DNA of 46,718 bases, taken from Streptomyces aculeolatus. GTDB lineage: Bacteria > Actinomycetota > Actinomycetes > Streptomycetales > Streptomycetaceae. Shown piece by piece: positions 16,501-25,288 of the stretch. The DNA lies in NCBI RefSeq assembly GCF_020400605.1, contig NZ_JAINRD010000039.1, positions 1-46,718 on the forward strand, written 5' to 3'. The first letter of the stretch is position 1. Every line of letters starts with the position of its first letter. A model generated the notes under the pieces. That model worked only from the letters and a program-made list of their open reading frames with translations, ran no database searches and was not told where the DNA came from. A program made the position numbers and the translations under genes.

Positions 16501-16551
16501 CGCGGCCCGGACGAGAACATGGTCACACCCAAGGCGACCCTCACCCATTCA

Positions 16552-16577
16552 TTAGCCGGTCTGGCTAACATCCGTCC
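16552..16577 (+). promoter_or_regulatory. Leaderless mutA promoter with overlapping palindromic operator
   Basis: TAACAT (16566-16571) is a -10 box six bases before the mutA ATG at 16578, with no ribosome-binding site. The palindrome TTAGCC-N5-GGCTAA (16552-16568) overlaps this -10 box, so a repressor bound there would block transcription of mutA-mutB-meaB. Confidence 0.55.
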
Positions 16578-18389
16578 ATGACTGTCCTGCCCGATGACGG
16601 GCTCTCCCTGGCGACGGAGTTCGCCGACGTGACGCACGAGCAGTGGCAGCAGCTGGTGGCCGGCGTGCTGCGCAAGTCCGGCAGGGACGTCTCCGGCGCC
16701 GAGGCGGAGACGCTGCTGTCCACCGCGCTCGACGACGGGCTGCGCACCCCGCCGCTGTACACCGCACGCCATCGCGCACCGGACCCCGGACTGCCCGGCT
16801 TCGCGCCCTTCGTCCGCGGCGGCCGGCCGGAGGGCAGCGCCGCGGACGGCTGGGACGTACGGCAGCGGCACGCGGTGCCCGACGCGGAGGCCGTGCTCGG
16901 GGACCTGGAGAACGGCGTCACCTCCCTGTGGCTGGCCGTCGGGGACTCCGGCGGCATCCCGGTCGCGGCGCTGGCGGACGTCCTGAAGGACGTCTACCTG
17001 GACCTGGCGCCCGTCGTCCTGGACGCCGGCGCCGAGACCGAACCGGCCGCGCGCGAACTGCTGCGGCTGTACGAGGAGCGCGGCGCCGCCGGCGCGGCCC
17101 GCGGCGGCCTGGGCGCCGACCCCCTCGGCCACGAGGCGCGTACCGGCGAACCGCTGGACCCGGCCGCCGCGGCCGGTCTCGCCGCGCTGTGCGCGGAGCG
17201 CCACCCGGGCCTTCGGGCCGTCACCGTGGACGCACTGCCGTACCACGAGGCCGGCGGCTCCGCGGCGCAGGAACTGGGCTGCTCCCTGGCCACCGCGGTC
17301 GCCTACCTGCGGGAGCTGACCGCGGCGGGCCTGAGCGCCGCGCAGGCGTGCACCCAGCTGGAGTTCCGGTACGCGGCCACCGCCGACCAGTTCCTGACCG
17401 TCGCCAAACTACGCGCGGCGCGGCGGCTGTTCGCGCGGGTGGCGGAGGTCTGCGGGGCGCCCGGGGCGGGGGCGCAGCTCCAGCACGCCGTGACGTCGCC
17501 GGTGATGGCGACGCGCCGCGACCCGTGGGTGAACATGCTGCGCACCACGGTCGCCACCCTCGCCGCCGGGGTCGGCGGCGCCGACGCCGTGACGGTGCTC
17601 CCGTTCGACCATGCGATCGGCCTGCCGGACGCGTTCTCCCGGCGCATCGCCCGCAACACCTCCGCCATCCTCGTGGAGGAGTCGCACCTCGCCCGGGTCA
17701 TCGACCCGGCGGGCGGATCCTGGTACGTGGAGCGGCTGACCGACGAACTCGCGCACGCCGGCTGGGCGTTCTTCCAGGAGATCGAGCGCGCCGGCGGCCA
17801 CGCCGCCGCGCTGCGCTCCGGGATGGTCGGCGAGCGGCTCGCGGGGACCTGGGCGGAGCGCGGCAGGCGGCTCGCCACCCGGCGCGAGCCGGTGACCGGC
17901 GTCAGCGAGTTCCCCGACCTGGCGGAGAAGCCCGTCGTACGCGAGCCCGCGCCGCGGCCGCCGGCCGGCGGGCTGCCGCGGGTGCGCAGGGACGAGGCGT
18001 TCGAGGCGCTGCGGGCGCGCTCCGACGCGCACCTGGCCGCGACCGGCGCCCGGCCCCGCGTCTTCCTCGCCGCGCTGGGCCCGGCGGCGGTGCACACCCC
18101 GCGGCTGACGTTCGCCGCGAACCTCTTCCAGGCCGGCGGCGTCGAGCCCGTCACCGGCGGCGCCTTCGCGGACAGCGGCGCCGCCGAGGCGTGCCTGTGC
18201 TCCGGCGACGCGGTGTACGAGGAGCAGGGCGCCGCCGCGGCGGCGGAGTTGCGGGCGGCCGGGGCGCGGCACGTGTACCTCGCCGGGCGCCCGGGCCCGT
18301 ACGACGGCGCCGACACCTACGTCCACGCCGGCTGCGACGCCGTGGCCGTGCTGACCGACGCACTCGACCGCATGGGAGTGGCCCGATGA
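16578..18389 (+). CDS. mutA: Methylmalonyl-CoA mutase small subunit
   Basis: A 603-residue non-catalytic subunit of the heterodimeric adenosylcobalamin-dependent methylmalonyl-CoA mutase, which interconverts succinyl-CoA and (R)-methylmalonyl-CoA in the cytoplasm. It has the TIM-barrel part (RRDPWVNMLRTTVATLAAG, then DAFSRRIARNTSAILVEESH and DPAGGSWYVERLTDEL) and a B12-like C-terminal domain. In that domain the DxHxxG motif is replaced by AALGPAAVHTPR, as expected for the small subunit. The start appears leaderless. Its TGA overlaps the mutB ATG as ATGA. Confidence 0.96.
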   Translation: MTVLPDDGLSLATEFADVTHEQWQQLVAGVLRKSGRDVSGAEAETLLSTALDDGLRTPPLYTARHRAPDPGLPGFAPFVRGGRPEGSAADGWDVRQRHAVPDAEAVLGDLENGVTSLWLAVGDSGGIPVAALADVLKDVYLDLAPVVLDAGAETEPAARELLRLYEERGAAGAARGGLGADPLGHEARTGEPLDPAAAAGLAALCAERHPGLRAVTVDALPYHEAGGSAAQELGCSLATAVAYLRELTAAGLSAAQACTQLEFRYAATADQFLTVAKLRAARRLFARVAEVCGAPGAGAQLQHAVTSPVMATRRDPWVNMLRTTVATLAAGVGGADAVTVLPFDHAIGLPDAFSRRIARNTSAILVEESHLARVIDPAGGSWYVERLTDELAHAGWAFFQEIERAGGHAAALRSGMVGERLAGTWAERGRRLATRREPVTGVSEFPDLAEKPVVREPAPRPPAGGLPRVRRDEAFEALRARSDAHLAATGARPRVFLAALGPAAVHTPRLTFAANLFQAGGVEPVTGGAFADSGAAEACLCSGDAVYEEQGAAAAAELRAAGARHVYLAGRPGPYDGADTYVHAGCDAVAVLTDALDRMGVAR

Positions 18390-20563
18390 CCGTCCCCGAC
18401 TTCTCGGACATCGAGCTCGGCACGCCGGCCCCCGCGGCCGGCACCGACGAGTGGCGCGCCGCCCTCAAGCGCGGCGGCGACGGCGGCGAATTGGGCTGGG
18501 AGACGCCCGAGGGCATCGCGGTCCGGCCGCTGTACACCGGCGAGGACCTGGCGGACCTGGACTTCCTGGACACCTATCCGGGCATCGCGCCGTATCTGCG
18601 CGGCCCGTACCCGACGATGTACGTCAACCAGCCATGGACGATCCGGCAGTACGCGGGCTTCTCCACCGCCGAGGAGTCCAACGCCTTCTACCGGCGCAAT
18701 CTCGCGGCCGGCCAGAAGGGCCTGTCCGTCGCCTTCGACCTGCCCACCCACCGCGGCTACGACAGCGACCACCCGCGGGTGACCGGCGACGTCGGCATGG
18801 CGGGCGTGGCGATCGACTCGATACTCGACATGCGCCAGCTCTTCGACGGCATCCCGCTGGACCGGATGACGGTGTCGATGACGATGAACGGTGCGGTGCT
18901 GCCGGTGCTGGCGCTGTACATCGTCGCCGCGGAGGAGCAGGGGGTGCCGCCCGAGAAGCTGGCGGGGACCATCCAGAACGACATCCTCAAGGAGTTCATG
19001 GTCCGCAACACCTACATCTACCCGCCGAAGCCGTCGATGCGGATCATCTCCGACATCTTCGCCTTCACCTCGCGGAGGATGCCGCGCTACAACTCGATCT
19101 CGATCTCCGGGTACCACATCCAGGAGGCGGGCGCGACGGCGGACCTGGAGCTGGCGTACACCCTCGCCGACGGCGTGGAGTACATCCGGGCGGGCCGCGA
19201 CGCCGGCCTGGACGTGGACGCCTTCGCGCCGCGGCTGTCGTTCTTCTGGGCGATCGGCATGAACTTCTTCATGGAGATCGCCAAGCTGCGTGCGGCACGT
19301 CTTCTGTGGGCGAAGCTGGTCAAACGCTTCGACCCGCGGAATCCCAAGTCGCTGTCGCTGCGCACGCACTCGCAGACCTCCGGCTGGTCGCTGACGGCGC
19401 AGGACGTCTACAACAACGTGACCCGCACGTGCGTCGAGGCGATGGCCGCCACCCAGGGCCACACGCAGTCGCTGCACACCAACGCCCTGGACGAGGCGCT
19501 CGCGCTGCCGACGGACTTCGCCGCCCGCATCGCCCGCAACACCCAGCTGCTGCTGCAGCAGGAGTCCGGTACGACCCGCGTGATCGACCCGTGGGGCGGC
19601 AGCGCGTACGTGGAGCGGCTGACGTACGACCTGGCGCGGCGGGCCTGGCAGCACATCGAGGAGGTCGAGCAGGCCGGCGGCATGGCGCAGGCGATCGACG
19701 CGGGCATCCCGAAGCTGCGGGTGGAGGAGGCGGCTGCGCGCACCCAGGCCCGTATCGACTCCGGCCGGCAGCCGGTGATCGGCGTGAACAAGTACCGGGT
19801 GGACACCGACGAGCAGATCGAGGTGCTGAAGGTCGACAACTCCGCGGTGCGGGCGCAGCAGATCGCGAAGCTGGAGCGGCTGCGCGCGGAGCGCGACGAG
19901 GCAGCGTGCCGGGGCGCGCTGGAGGACCTGACGCGGGCGGCGGACGGCGGGGGCAACCTGCTGGAGCTGGCGGTACGGGCCGCGCGTGCCCGGGCGACGG
20001 TGGGCGAGATCTCGTCCGCGCTGGAGTCGGCCTACGGGCGGCACGCCGGGCAGATCCGTACGATCTCCGGTGTGTACCGGAGCGAGGCGGGCGAGTCGCC
20101 GTCGGTGGAGCGGACCAGGGCGCTGGTGGGCGAGTTCGCCGAGGCGGAGGGCCGGCGGCCGCGGATCCTGGTCGCCAAGATGGGCCAGGACGGGCACGAC
20201 CGCGGGCAGAAGGTGATCGCCACGGCATTCGCCGACCTCGGCTTCGACGTGGACGTCGGCCCGCTGTTCCAGACCCCGGCGGAGGTGGCGCGGCAGGCAG
20301 TGGAGGCGGACGCGCACATCGTGGGGGTGTCGTCGCTGGCGGCCGGGCATCTGACGCTCGTGCCGGCGCTGCGCGAGGCGCTGGCGGAGGAGGACCGCGA
20401 GGACATCATGGTCGTGGTGGGCGGCGTGATCCCGCCGCAGGACGTGGCTACGCTGCTGGACATGGGCGCCACCGCCGTGTTCCCGCCGGGCACCGTGATC
20501 CCGGACGCCGCGTACGACCTGGTGACGCAGCTGGCCGCCGGCCTCGGCCACGGCGCCGCGTGA
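18386..20563 (+). CDS. mutB: Methylmalonyl-CoA mutase large (catalytic) subunit
   Basis: A 725-residue catalytic subunit. The substrate TIM barrel (about 60-420) shows GPYPTMYVNQPWTIRQYAGF near the start and LRTHSQTSGWSL further on, both very conserved. The C-terminal cobalamin domain (about 590-720) carries GQDGHDRGQKV with the lower axial His near residue 604 (DxHxxG), followed by GVSSLAAGH and GGVIPPQD. Together with MutA it provides methylmalonyl-CoA for polyketides or consumes propionyl-CoA. Start at ATG 18386 by the 4-base overlap with mutA. Confidence 0.98.
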   Translation: MTVPDFSDIELGTPAPAAGTDEWRAALKRGGDGGELGWETPEGIAVRPLYTGEDLADLDFLDTYPGIAPYLRGPYPTMYVNQPWTIRQYAGFSTAEESNAFYRRNLAAGQKGLSVAFDLPTHRGYDSDHPRVTGDVGMAGVAIDSILDMRQLFDGIPLDRMTVSMTMNGAVLPVLALYIVAAEEQGVPPEKLAGTIQNDILKEFMVRNTYIYPPKPSMRIISDIFAFTSRRMPRYNSISISGYHIQEAGATADLELAYTLADGVEYIRAGRDAGLDVDAFAPRLSFFWAIGMNFFMEIAKLRAARLLWAKLVKRFDPRNPKSLSLRTHSQTSGWSLTAQDVYNNVTRTCVEAMAATQGHTQSLHTNALDEALALPTDFAARIARNTQLLLQQESGTTRVIDPWGGSAYVERLTYDLARRAWQHIEEVEQAGGMAQAIDAGIPKLRVEEAAARTQARIDSGRQPVIGVNKYRVDTDEQIEVLKVDNSAVRAQQIAKLERLRAERDEAACRGALEDLTRAADGGGNLLELAVRAARARATVGEISSALESAYGRHAGQIRTISGVYRSEAGESPSVERTRALVGEFAEAEGRRPRILVAKMGQDGHDRGQKVIATAFADLGFDVDVGPLFQTPAEVARQAVEADAHIVGVSSLAAGHLTLVPALREALAEEDREDIMVVVGGVIPPQDVATLLDMGATAVFPPGTVIPDAAYDLVTQLAAGLGHGAA

Positions 20564-20575
20564 GCGGGTGACCGG

Positions 20576-21553
20576 GTGGCCATCGACCTCGACACGTACG
20601 TCAAGGGCGTCCTGGACGGCAAGCGGGCGCTCGTCGCCCGCGCCATCACCCTCGTGGAGTCGACGCGGCCGCAGCACCGCGCGCTGGCCCAGGAGTTGCT
20701 GACCGAGCTGCTGCCGCACAGCGGCAACGCCCGGCGCATCGGGGTCAGCGGGGTGCCGGGGGTGGGTAAGTCGACGTTCGTCGACGCCTTCGGCAGCATG
20801 CTGACTGGGCTCGGCCACCGGGTCGCGGTGCTGGCCGTCGATCCGTCCTCCAGCCGCACCGGCGGGTCGATCCTCGGTGACAAGACGCGTATGGAGCGCC
20901 TGGCCGTCGACCCGGCCGCGTTCGTCCGCCCCTCCCCCACCGCGGGCACGCTCGGCGGGGTCGCGAAGGCGACGCGCGAGTCGATCGTGGTGATGGAGGC
21001 CGCGGGTTACGACGTGGTGCTGGTGGAGACCGTGGGCGTGGGCCAGTCCGAGACGGCCGTCGCGGACATGGTCGACTCCTTCCTGCTGCTGACGCTGGCG
21101 CGGACCGGCGACCAGCTCCAGGGCATCAAGAAGGGCGTGCTGGAGCTGGCGGACGTGATCGCCGTCAACAAGGCCGACGGGCCGCACGAGCGCGACGCCC
21201 GGGCGGCGGCGCGGGAACTGGCGGGCGCGCTGCGGCTGATGCACGGGAAGGGCGCGTTCTGGACGCCGCCGGTGCTCCACTGCAGCGCGCGCGAGGCGAC
21301 GGGGCTCGACACGGTCTGGGAACGGCTGGAGCGCCACCGCGGGCTGCTGGAGAGCACGGGCCGGCTGGCCGGCCGGCGGCGCGATCAGCAGGTGGACTGG
21401 ACGTGGTCCATGGTGCGCGACGAGCTGCTGGGCAGGCTGCGCGCCGACCCGGCGGTCGGCGCGCTGGCTCCCGATCTGGAACGGCAGGTCAGGGACGGCG
21501 AGTTGACGGCGACGCGGGCGGCGGAGCGGATCCTGGACGCGTTCGGCGGCTGA
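20576..21553 (+). CDS. meaB: MeaB-type GTPase, methylmalonyl-CoA mutase chaperone
   Basis: A 325-residue G3E-family GTPase that loads and protects methylmalonyl-CoA mutase. The P-loop GVPGVGKST is at 59-67. LAVDPSSSRTGGSILGDKTRM (partial) and VETVGVGQSE are the switch motifs, and NKADG is the guanine-specificity motif. GTG 20576 is the start, 12 bases after the mutB stop. It completes the mutA-mutB-meaB operon, which ends at a strong bidirectional hairpin. Confidence 0.96.
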   Translation: MAIDLDTYVKGVLDGKRALVARAITLVESTRPQHRALAQELLTELLPHSGNARRIGVSGVPGVGKSTFVDAFGSMLTGLGHRVAVLAVDPSSSRTGGSILGDKTRMERLAVDPAAFVRPSPTAGTLGGVAKATRESIVVMEAAGYDVVLVETVGVGQSETAVADMVDSFLLLTLARTGDQLQGIKKGVLELADVIAVNKADGPHERDARAAARELAGALRLMHGKGAFWTPPVLHCSAREATGLDTVWERLERHRGLLESTGRLAGRRRDQQVDWTWSMVRDELLGRLRADPAVGALAPDLERQVRDGELTATRAAERILDAFGG

Positions 21554-21597
21554 CCGGGTCCGGTCCGGGTGCGGCGGTGCCTCAGCCCGCCGGCCGG

Positions 21598-21642
21598 CCC
21601 TCGCGGGCGTCCCGGCGGGTGCCGCCGGGACGCCTGCGAGGG
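21598..21642. terminator. Bidirectional hairpin terminator between meaB and the ACP gene
   Basis: A 21-bp stem (CCCTCGCGGGCGTCCCGGCG on the left side, one G-U pair) closes on a 3-nt GTG loop. It separates two convergent operons, the mut operon from the left and the KAS III/ACP cassette from the right. It also marks the left boundary of the accessory island. Confidence 0.8.
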
Positions 21643-21703
21643 CGCGCCCGCGCGGCCCTTCGGCCGGGCGCGGCACGGCGGGGCGGGGACCGCTCGAGGG
21701 CTG

Positions 21704-21952
21704 TCAGACCGGCACCCCTTTCGACTTCAGTAACTCGACGGTGCGTGCGATGTTCCCGGCCTCCTGGATTTCCTCGTGCGAGATGTCCGTGTCGAAACGC
21801 CGGCTCAAGTCCACGGCGAGTTCCACGAGCACCAGGGAGTCGAATTCCATGACTTCGTACGGCGTCTCTGCGGTGGTTCCCGCCGGGGCGCCGAATTCGG
21901 TGGTGAGAAGAGCCAGCAGTTCTTCGGCCGGTTGCCTTGTCGACGACGTCAC
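21704..21952 (-). CDS. Acyl carrier protein, intact copy
   Basis: An 82-residue acyl carrier protein. Helix I (STRQPAEELLALLTTEFG), the phosphopantetheine site FDSLVLVELAV with Ser 39, and helix III (GNIARTVELLKSKG) are all present. GTG 21952 is the start, with GGAG eight bases upstream. It is the last gene of the minus-strand cassette (AvrD-like relic, KAS III, ACP). A paralogue without helix I lies at 28537. It probably carries the acyl chain made or extended by the adjacent KAS III. Confidence 0.9.
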   Translation of the reverse strand: MTSSTRQPAEELLALLTTEFGAPAGTTAETPYEVMEFDSLVLVELAVDLSRRFDTDISHEEIQEAGNIARTVELLKSKGVPV

Positions 21953-22013
21953 AGGTTGACTCCGTTCCGTACTTGCTTGCTTTCCTTACGTGTGGAGTGC
22001 CGCGATCCCGTGT

Positions 22014-23030
22014 TCATACCGCGGCGATTTCCGGCCAGGTGAGTGCGATCGATCCCCACGAAAGTCCGCCGCCGAACGCGGCCAGGACGACGCGGTCTCC
22101 GGCCGCCAGTTCGCCCGCCGCGACGGCGTCGGTGAGGGCGAGCGGAATCGAGGCGGCGGAGGTGTTACCGACGCGGTCGATGTTGAGTACGAGGCGTTCC
22201 ACGGGGAATTGCAGTCTGCGCGCCAGGGAGGTGAGGATGCGGATGTTCGCCTGGTGGCCGACGAGCCGGTCCACGTCGCCGGCCGCCCAGCCGACGCGCC
22301 CGAGCAGCGAGGTCACCGAGTCCGCCATGCGGGTGACCGCGTGGGCGAAGACCTTCTCGCCCTGCATCGTCAGGGTGTGCGCCGCCGGGTCGCGTACGGG
22401 CCCGGCGGCGGCCTCCCTCGAACCGCCGCCGGGCACGTACGCGAGGTCGAAGCCGGAGCCGTCGGAGCCGAGGTCGGTGCCGAGCAGCACGCCCGGGGCG
22501 GCGGCGTCCGGCACGGCGGTGAGCACGGCCGCGCCGGCGCCGTCGCCGAAGATCACCGCGGTGGTGCGGTCGCCGGTGTCCAGCAGGCTGGACATCGTCT
22601 CCGCGCCGATCACCAGCACGCGGCGCGCCTGCCCCGCGCTGATCTGCGCCGCGGCGGTCGCCAGCGCATAGACGAAGCCGGAGCAGGCGGCGCCCATGTC
22701 GTACGCGGCGACCGGGCCCAGCCCCAGCCGGGCGGCGACCCGCGGTGCCGTGGCCGGGCAGGGGTGGTCGGGGGTGGTGGTGGCCAGGACCAGGGCGTCG
22801 ACGGCGCCGGGCTCGGGCGCCAGGCCCGCCGACTTCAGTGCGCGGTGGCCCGCCTCCACCGCCAGGTCGCCGGTGGCCTGCCCCGGGGTGGCCCAGCGGC
22901 GGGTGCGGATCCCGGTCCTGGTGGTGATCCACTCGTCGGAGGTGTCGAGGGTGCGGCTGAGGTCGTCGTTGGTCACCTGCCGGGGCGGCAGATGGGCCCC
23001 CAGCCCGATGAGCGCGGCGTGCTGCGTCAT
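22014..23030 (-). CDS. 3-oxoacyl-ACP synthase III (KAS III/FabH-like), intact copy
   Basis: A 338-residue thiolase-fold condensing enzyme. The triad is complete: Cys 116 in GAACSGF, His 259 in GHQAN and Asn 289 in GNTSAAS. The N-terminus (GLGAHLPPRQVTNDDLSRTL, then SDEWITTRTGI) is typical of FabH. It would condense an acyl-CoA or acyl-ACP starter with malonyl-ACP to give a beta-ketoacyl product. Given the AvrD-like neighbour and the own ACP, it is more likely a cluster enzyme than the housekeeping FabH. The plus-strand paralogue at 28173 has lost its Cys half. Confidence 0.93.
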   Translation of the reverse strand: MTQHAALIGLGAHLPPRQVTNDDLSRTLDTSDEWITTRTGIRTRRWATPGQATGDLAVEAGHRALKSAGLAPEPGAVDALVLATTTPDHPCPATAPRVAARLGLGPVAAYDMGAACSGFVYALATAAAQISAGQARRVLVIGAETMSSLLDTGDRTTAVIFGDGAGAAVLTAVPDAAAPGVLLGTDLGSDGSGFDLAYVPGGGSREAAAGPVRDPAAHTLTMQGEKVFAHAVTRMADSVTSLLGRVGWAAGDVDRLVGHQANIRILTSLARRLQFPVERLVLNIDRVGNTSAASIPLALTDAVAAGELAAGDRVVLAAFGGGLSWGSIALTWPEIAAV

Positions 23031-23082
23031 GTGAATCCCCTTCAGAGGGCGCGGAGTCGACTCGCGGGCGCACGGGCGGCGA

Positions 23083-23740
23083 TCAGGGCAGCAGGTGCGC
23101 GACGTTGCAGGCCAGCCGCATGCCGGCGATGGTGCTGTGCAGTCGTCCGACACGCCGGGTGCCGCGTTCGGTCGCCGGCTTCACCGGCCGGCCGAGCACC
23201 ACCCGCAGCCGGCCGTCGCCGTGCGCCGGCCCGTCGGCGGCCGCGGGCCGCTCGTCGAGGGCGATCGTGGTGGTGCGCGTCCACAGCGTGTGGGAGGCGG
23301 TCCGTTCGATGCCGTCGTAGCGGTGGAGGAGCACCTGCCCGTGTTGGAGGGCGGCCGCGAAGAAGTCGACCATCGTCGGCGGGAAGGCCGGCCCTCCGGG
23401 GGTCCCGGCCGTCGGTGACGGCCGGGTCCGCGCTCATCGCCTCGTCGTCCTCGGGGACGACGCCCGTGAGGAGCTGGCTGCGGTCGAAGTGGGAGGCGCC
23501 GAAGGGCGCGTCGTTCCAGAGGCCGGGCCGTTTGCGCGACCAGGTGCCGTCGATGCGTAAGCCCGCGCTGGCGTCGATGCGCTCGGGTGCGCCGCCTCCC
23601 GCGGGCCGGACGGCGATGTCGGTGAAGGCGTTGGTGACACGCTTGAACCCCTCACCGAGGAATCGCTCGCGCCGGTCTCCCAGAATGTCGTCCACGGAGC
23701 CTGCATACAGCTCCGGTGCTGTTTGCGCGATGACTTGCAT
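23083..23740 (-). pseudogene. AvrD-like gene, internally deleted and frameshifted
   Basis: ATG 23740 (GGGGAG upstream) opens a protein whose first 70 residues match the intact copy at 27175 (ILGDRRERFLGEGFKRV against FLGPRDSRFLGEGFKRV). After TWSRK the match jumps to PGLWNDAPFG, so about 113 residues corresponding to 60-172 of the intact protein are absent, in frame. The frame then breaks in the G5 run at 23398-23402. Coding resumes in the next frame as MVDFFAAALQHGQVLLHRYDG and ends at 23083. One base fewer in that run would restore it, but the internal deletion remains. Confidence 0.75.
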
Positions 23741-24064
23741 AAGCGGGATCTCCCCCGTGCTGACGCATCTTCCGGTGACAACAGTCCCGTATCGGCGTGG
23801 GGTGCGCCGGGCCCTCTGCGCCGACTGCGACTCAGGCTGAGATAACGTTATCTCTCGAACTCCACCGTAGCCGACCCCCCTTACCGGCGGCGAGGAAGAA
23901 TCCACCGGGAGGCCGTTTCTGCCAATATATTGCTACCGCCGACCAGCCGCGTTCCCACCGTGTCCGACTAGCACGGTGAACCGGTCCGCGTACGACCGAG
24001 ACCCGGCATTCCGGCCGGTTCGCCCGAACCGCCCGGGACCGACCGAACCGAGGACTTTGCAGCG
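23741..24064. promoter_or_regulatory. Divergent intergenic region with a perfect 16-bp palindrome
   Basis: A 324-bp gap between the two divergent arms of the island. It contains GAGATAACGTTATCTC at 23839-23854, a perfect 16-bp dyad about 100 bp upstream of the AvrD-like relic. It looks like a TetR- or GntR-type operator; no matching regulator gene is in the window. I see no other gene here, and GC content is lower than in the flanks. Confidence 0.55.
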
Positions 24065-24118
24065 ATGAAGATTGCCATATCCGGCACCTACTCCGCCGGT
24101 AAGACGTCGACCGTGACG
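24065..24118 (+). pseudogene. 5' fragment of the P-loop kinase-like gene
   Basis: ATG 24065 encodes MKIAISGTYSAGKTSTVT, which matches the first 18 residues of the intact gene at 25289 (MKISVSGTYSSGKTSTVM), including the P-loop. After codon 18 the similarity stops, and the frame runs on into unrelated sequence just ahead of an ISAs1 transposase relic. The gene was evidently truncated when that element inserted or when a deletion followed. Confidence 0.75.
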
Positions 24119-24230
24119 GCCAAGGCTCTGCGTGATCGCGGGTTGAGTGGGATCGCTCGGCGATGGGCCCTCATGTCCGCTTGGTGCGGGGCCGGATGCA
24201 GGTGCAGGCACGGGCTCGGTGATCATGTGA

Positions 24231-24910
24231 GTGTCGAGTTCACGTGACCACAGCCGCAGGCCTGTACCTGCCGTCTCATCTTCTCCCACGCCCTCGGGCC
24301 TGGGGCAACCGGCCCGCACCGAAGCACCGCAGACACTGCCCGACGCGGTCTGCCTGGCCCGGTTCCTTGTCGGCCTGCCGGATCCGCGCGGCCGCCGTGG
24401 CCGGCCTTTCCCGCTGGTCGCGATCGTGTCGGCTGCCACGGCGAGTGTGCCGGCCGGTGCGAGGTCGCTGACCGCGGTCACCGAGCGGATCACGGACGCG
24501 CCCCGCTGGGCCCTGACCACCCCCAGCACGCCAACGGCGCCTGGCTACGCGAGCACAACGCGCACTGCATCGCCGCCGTGAAGGCCAACCACCCGGAGTT
24601 GCCGAGCCGGTTGAAGAAGCCGCCCTGGACGGACATCGGCCTCGACCACCCAGGAGCCTGTCAGGCCCTCCGGGCCGTGCGCTGGCGCAAAGACCTGACC
24701 AGCGGAAAGGTATCGATCCAGCGTCTGTACTTCGTCACCGGTCCGCCCATCGGCGCTGCGTCCGGAACCGAGTCGGCGGGATGGATCCGCGGCCACCGGA
24801 AGATCGAAAACCAGCTCCATCACGTCCGCAACACCCCCTACACCGAGGACGCCTCGAGGCCTCTGAATCACCTGACCAACCGGACAGATCGACTACACGC
24901 AAAGCCCCTG
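24231..24910 (+). pseudogene. Decayed ISAs1-family transposase
   Basis: GTG 24231 opens a frame with LVGLPDPRGRRGRPFPLVAI and then AGARSLTAVTE, the N-terminal signature of ISAs1/H-repeat transposases. The frame breaks near 24515 after DAPRWAL. Family similarity resumes in another frame with HCIAAVKANHPELPSRLKK (about 24560) and later GWIRGHRKIENQLHHVRN and YTEDAS, the conserved C-terminal block. At least two internal deletions have removed most of the catalytic core, so it cannot transpose. Terminal repeats could not be defined. Confidence 0.75.
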
Positions 24911-25288
24911 ACCTCCGAGGGCCCGCAGAACCCCACAGTTGGCGTGATCTTCGTCACAGACGGGCGCGCTTGGCCTGCGCTGGGGAACGTGTCACTATTT
25001 CGGCGGACCACCGCTGCCCAAAAGCTGGTCCACGTCGGGGAATTGAGCGCCGAGCCCCCCGCCCCGCACCGACCGGAGCGGATGCGCATCAGGCGCGTGG
25101 CCCTGCCCCTCGTACGGCAACGGCCGAGTGCCCGCCTGCATCTACCTGATCCCCCAGGCCGTCTGACCGCGACGAAGGTCGCGTGACCGGCCGTGCGCGG
25201 ACTCCTTTTCGCATGTCCTCAGTGACTGTCGCCCCATGAGGCGGCGTCTTGCGGCCGGCAAGGTGCTGTCTCGGAGCTGGAGACCCCT
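24911..25288. other. Gap with no recognisable gene
   Basis: About 380 bp between the transposase relic and the intact kinase-like gene. Open frames here have weak codon bias and no family resemblance. The final 80 bases must hold the promoter of the plus-strand operon that starts at 25289, but no clear -35/-10 pair stands out. Confidence 0.4.

Noticed and set aside
14137..16548. An 803-codon minus-strand frame
   Set aside because: Only its last 266 codons (from ATG 14937) are protein-like; the rest is a shadow of the GlxA-type and SRPBCC genes.
18317..21676. A 1,119-codon open frame antisense to mutA-mutB-meaB
   Set aside because: It lies opposite very conserved genes, is rich in His/Arg/Gly/Pro with no domain, and arises from the third-position GC bias of the sense strand.
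23839..23854. Gamma-butyrolactone autoregulatory element (ARE)
   Set aside because: The dyad is unlike the AT-rich ARE consensus as I know it, and there is no receptor-type TetR gene in the window.
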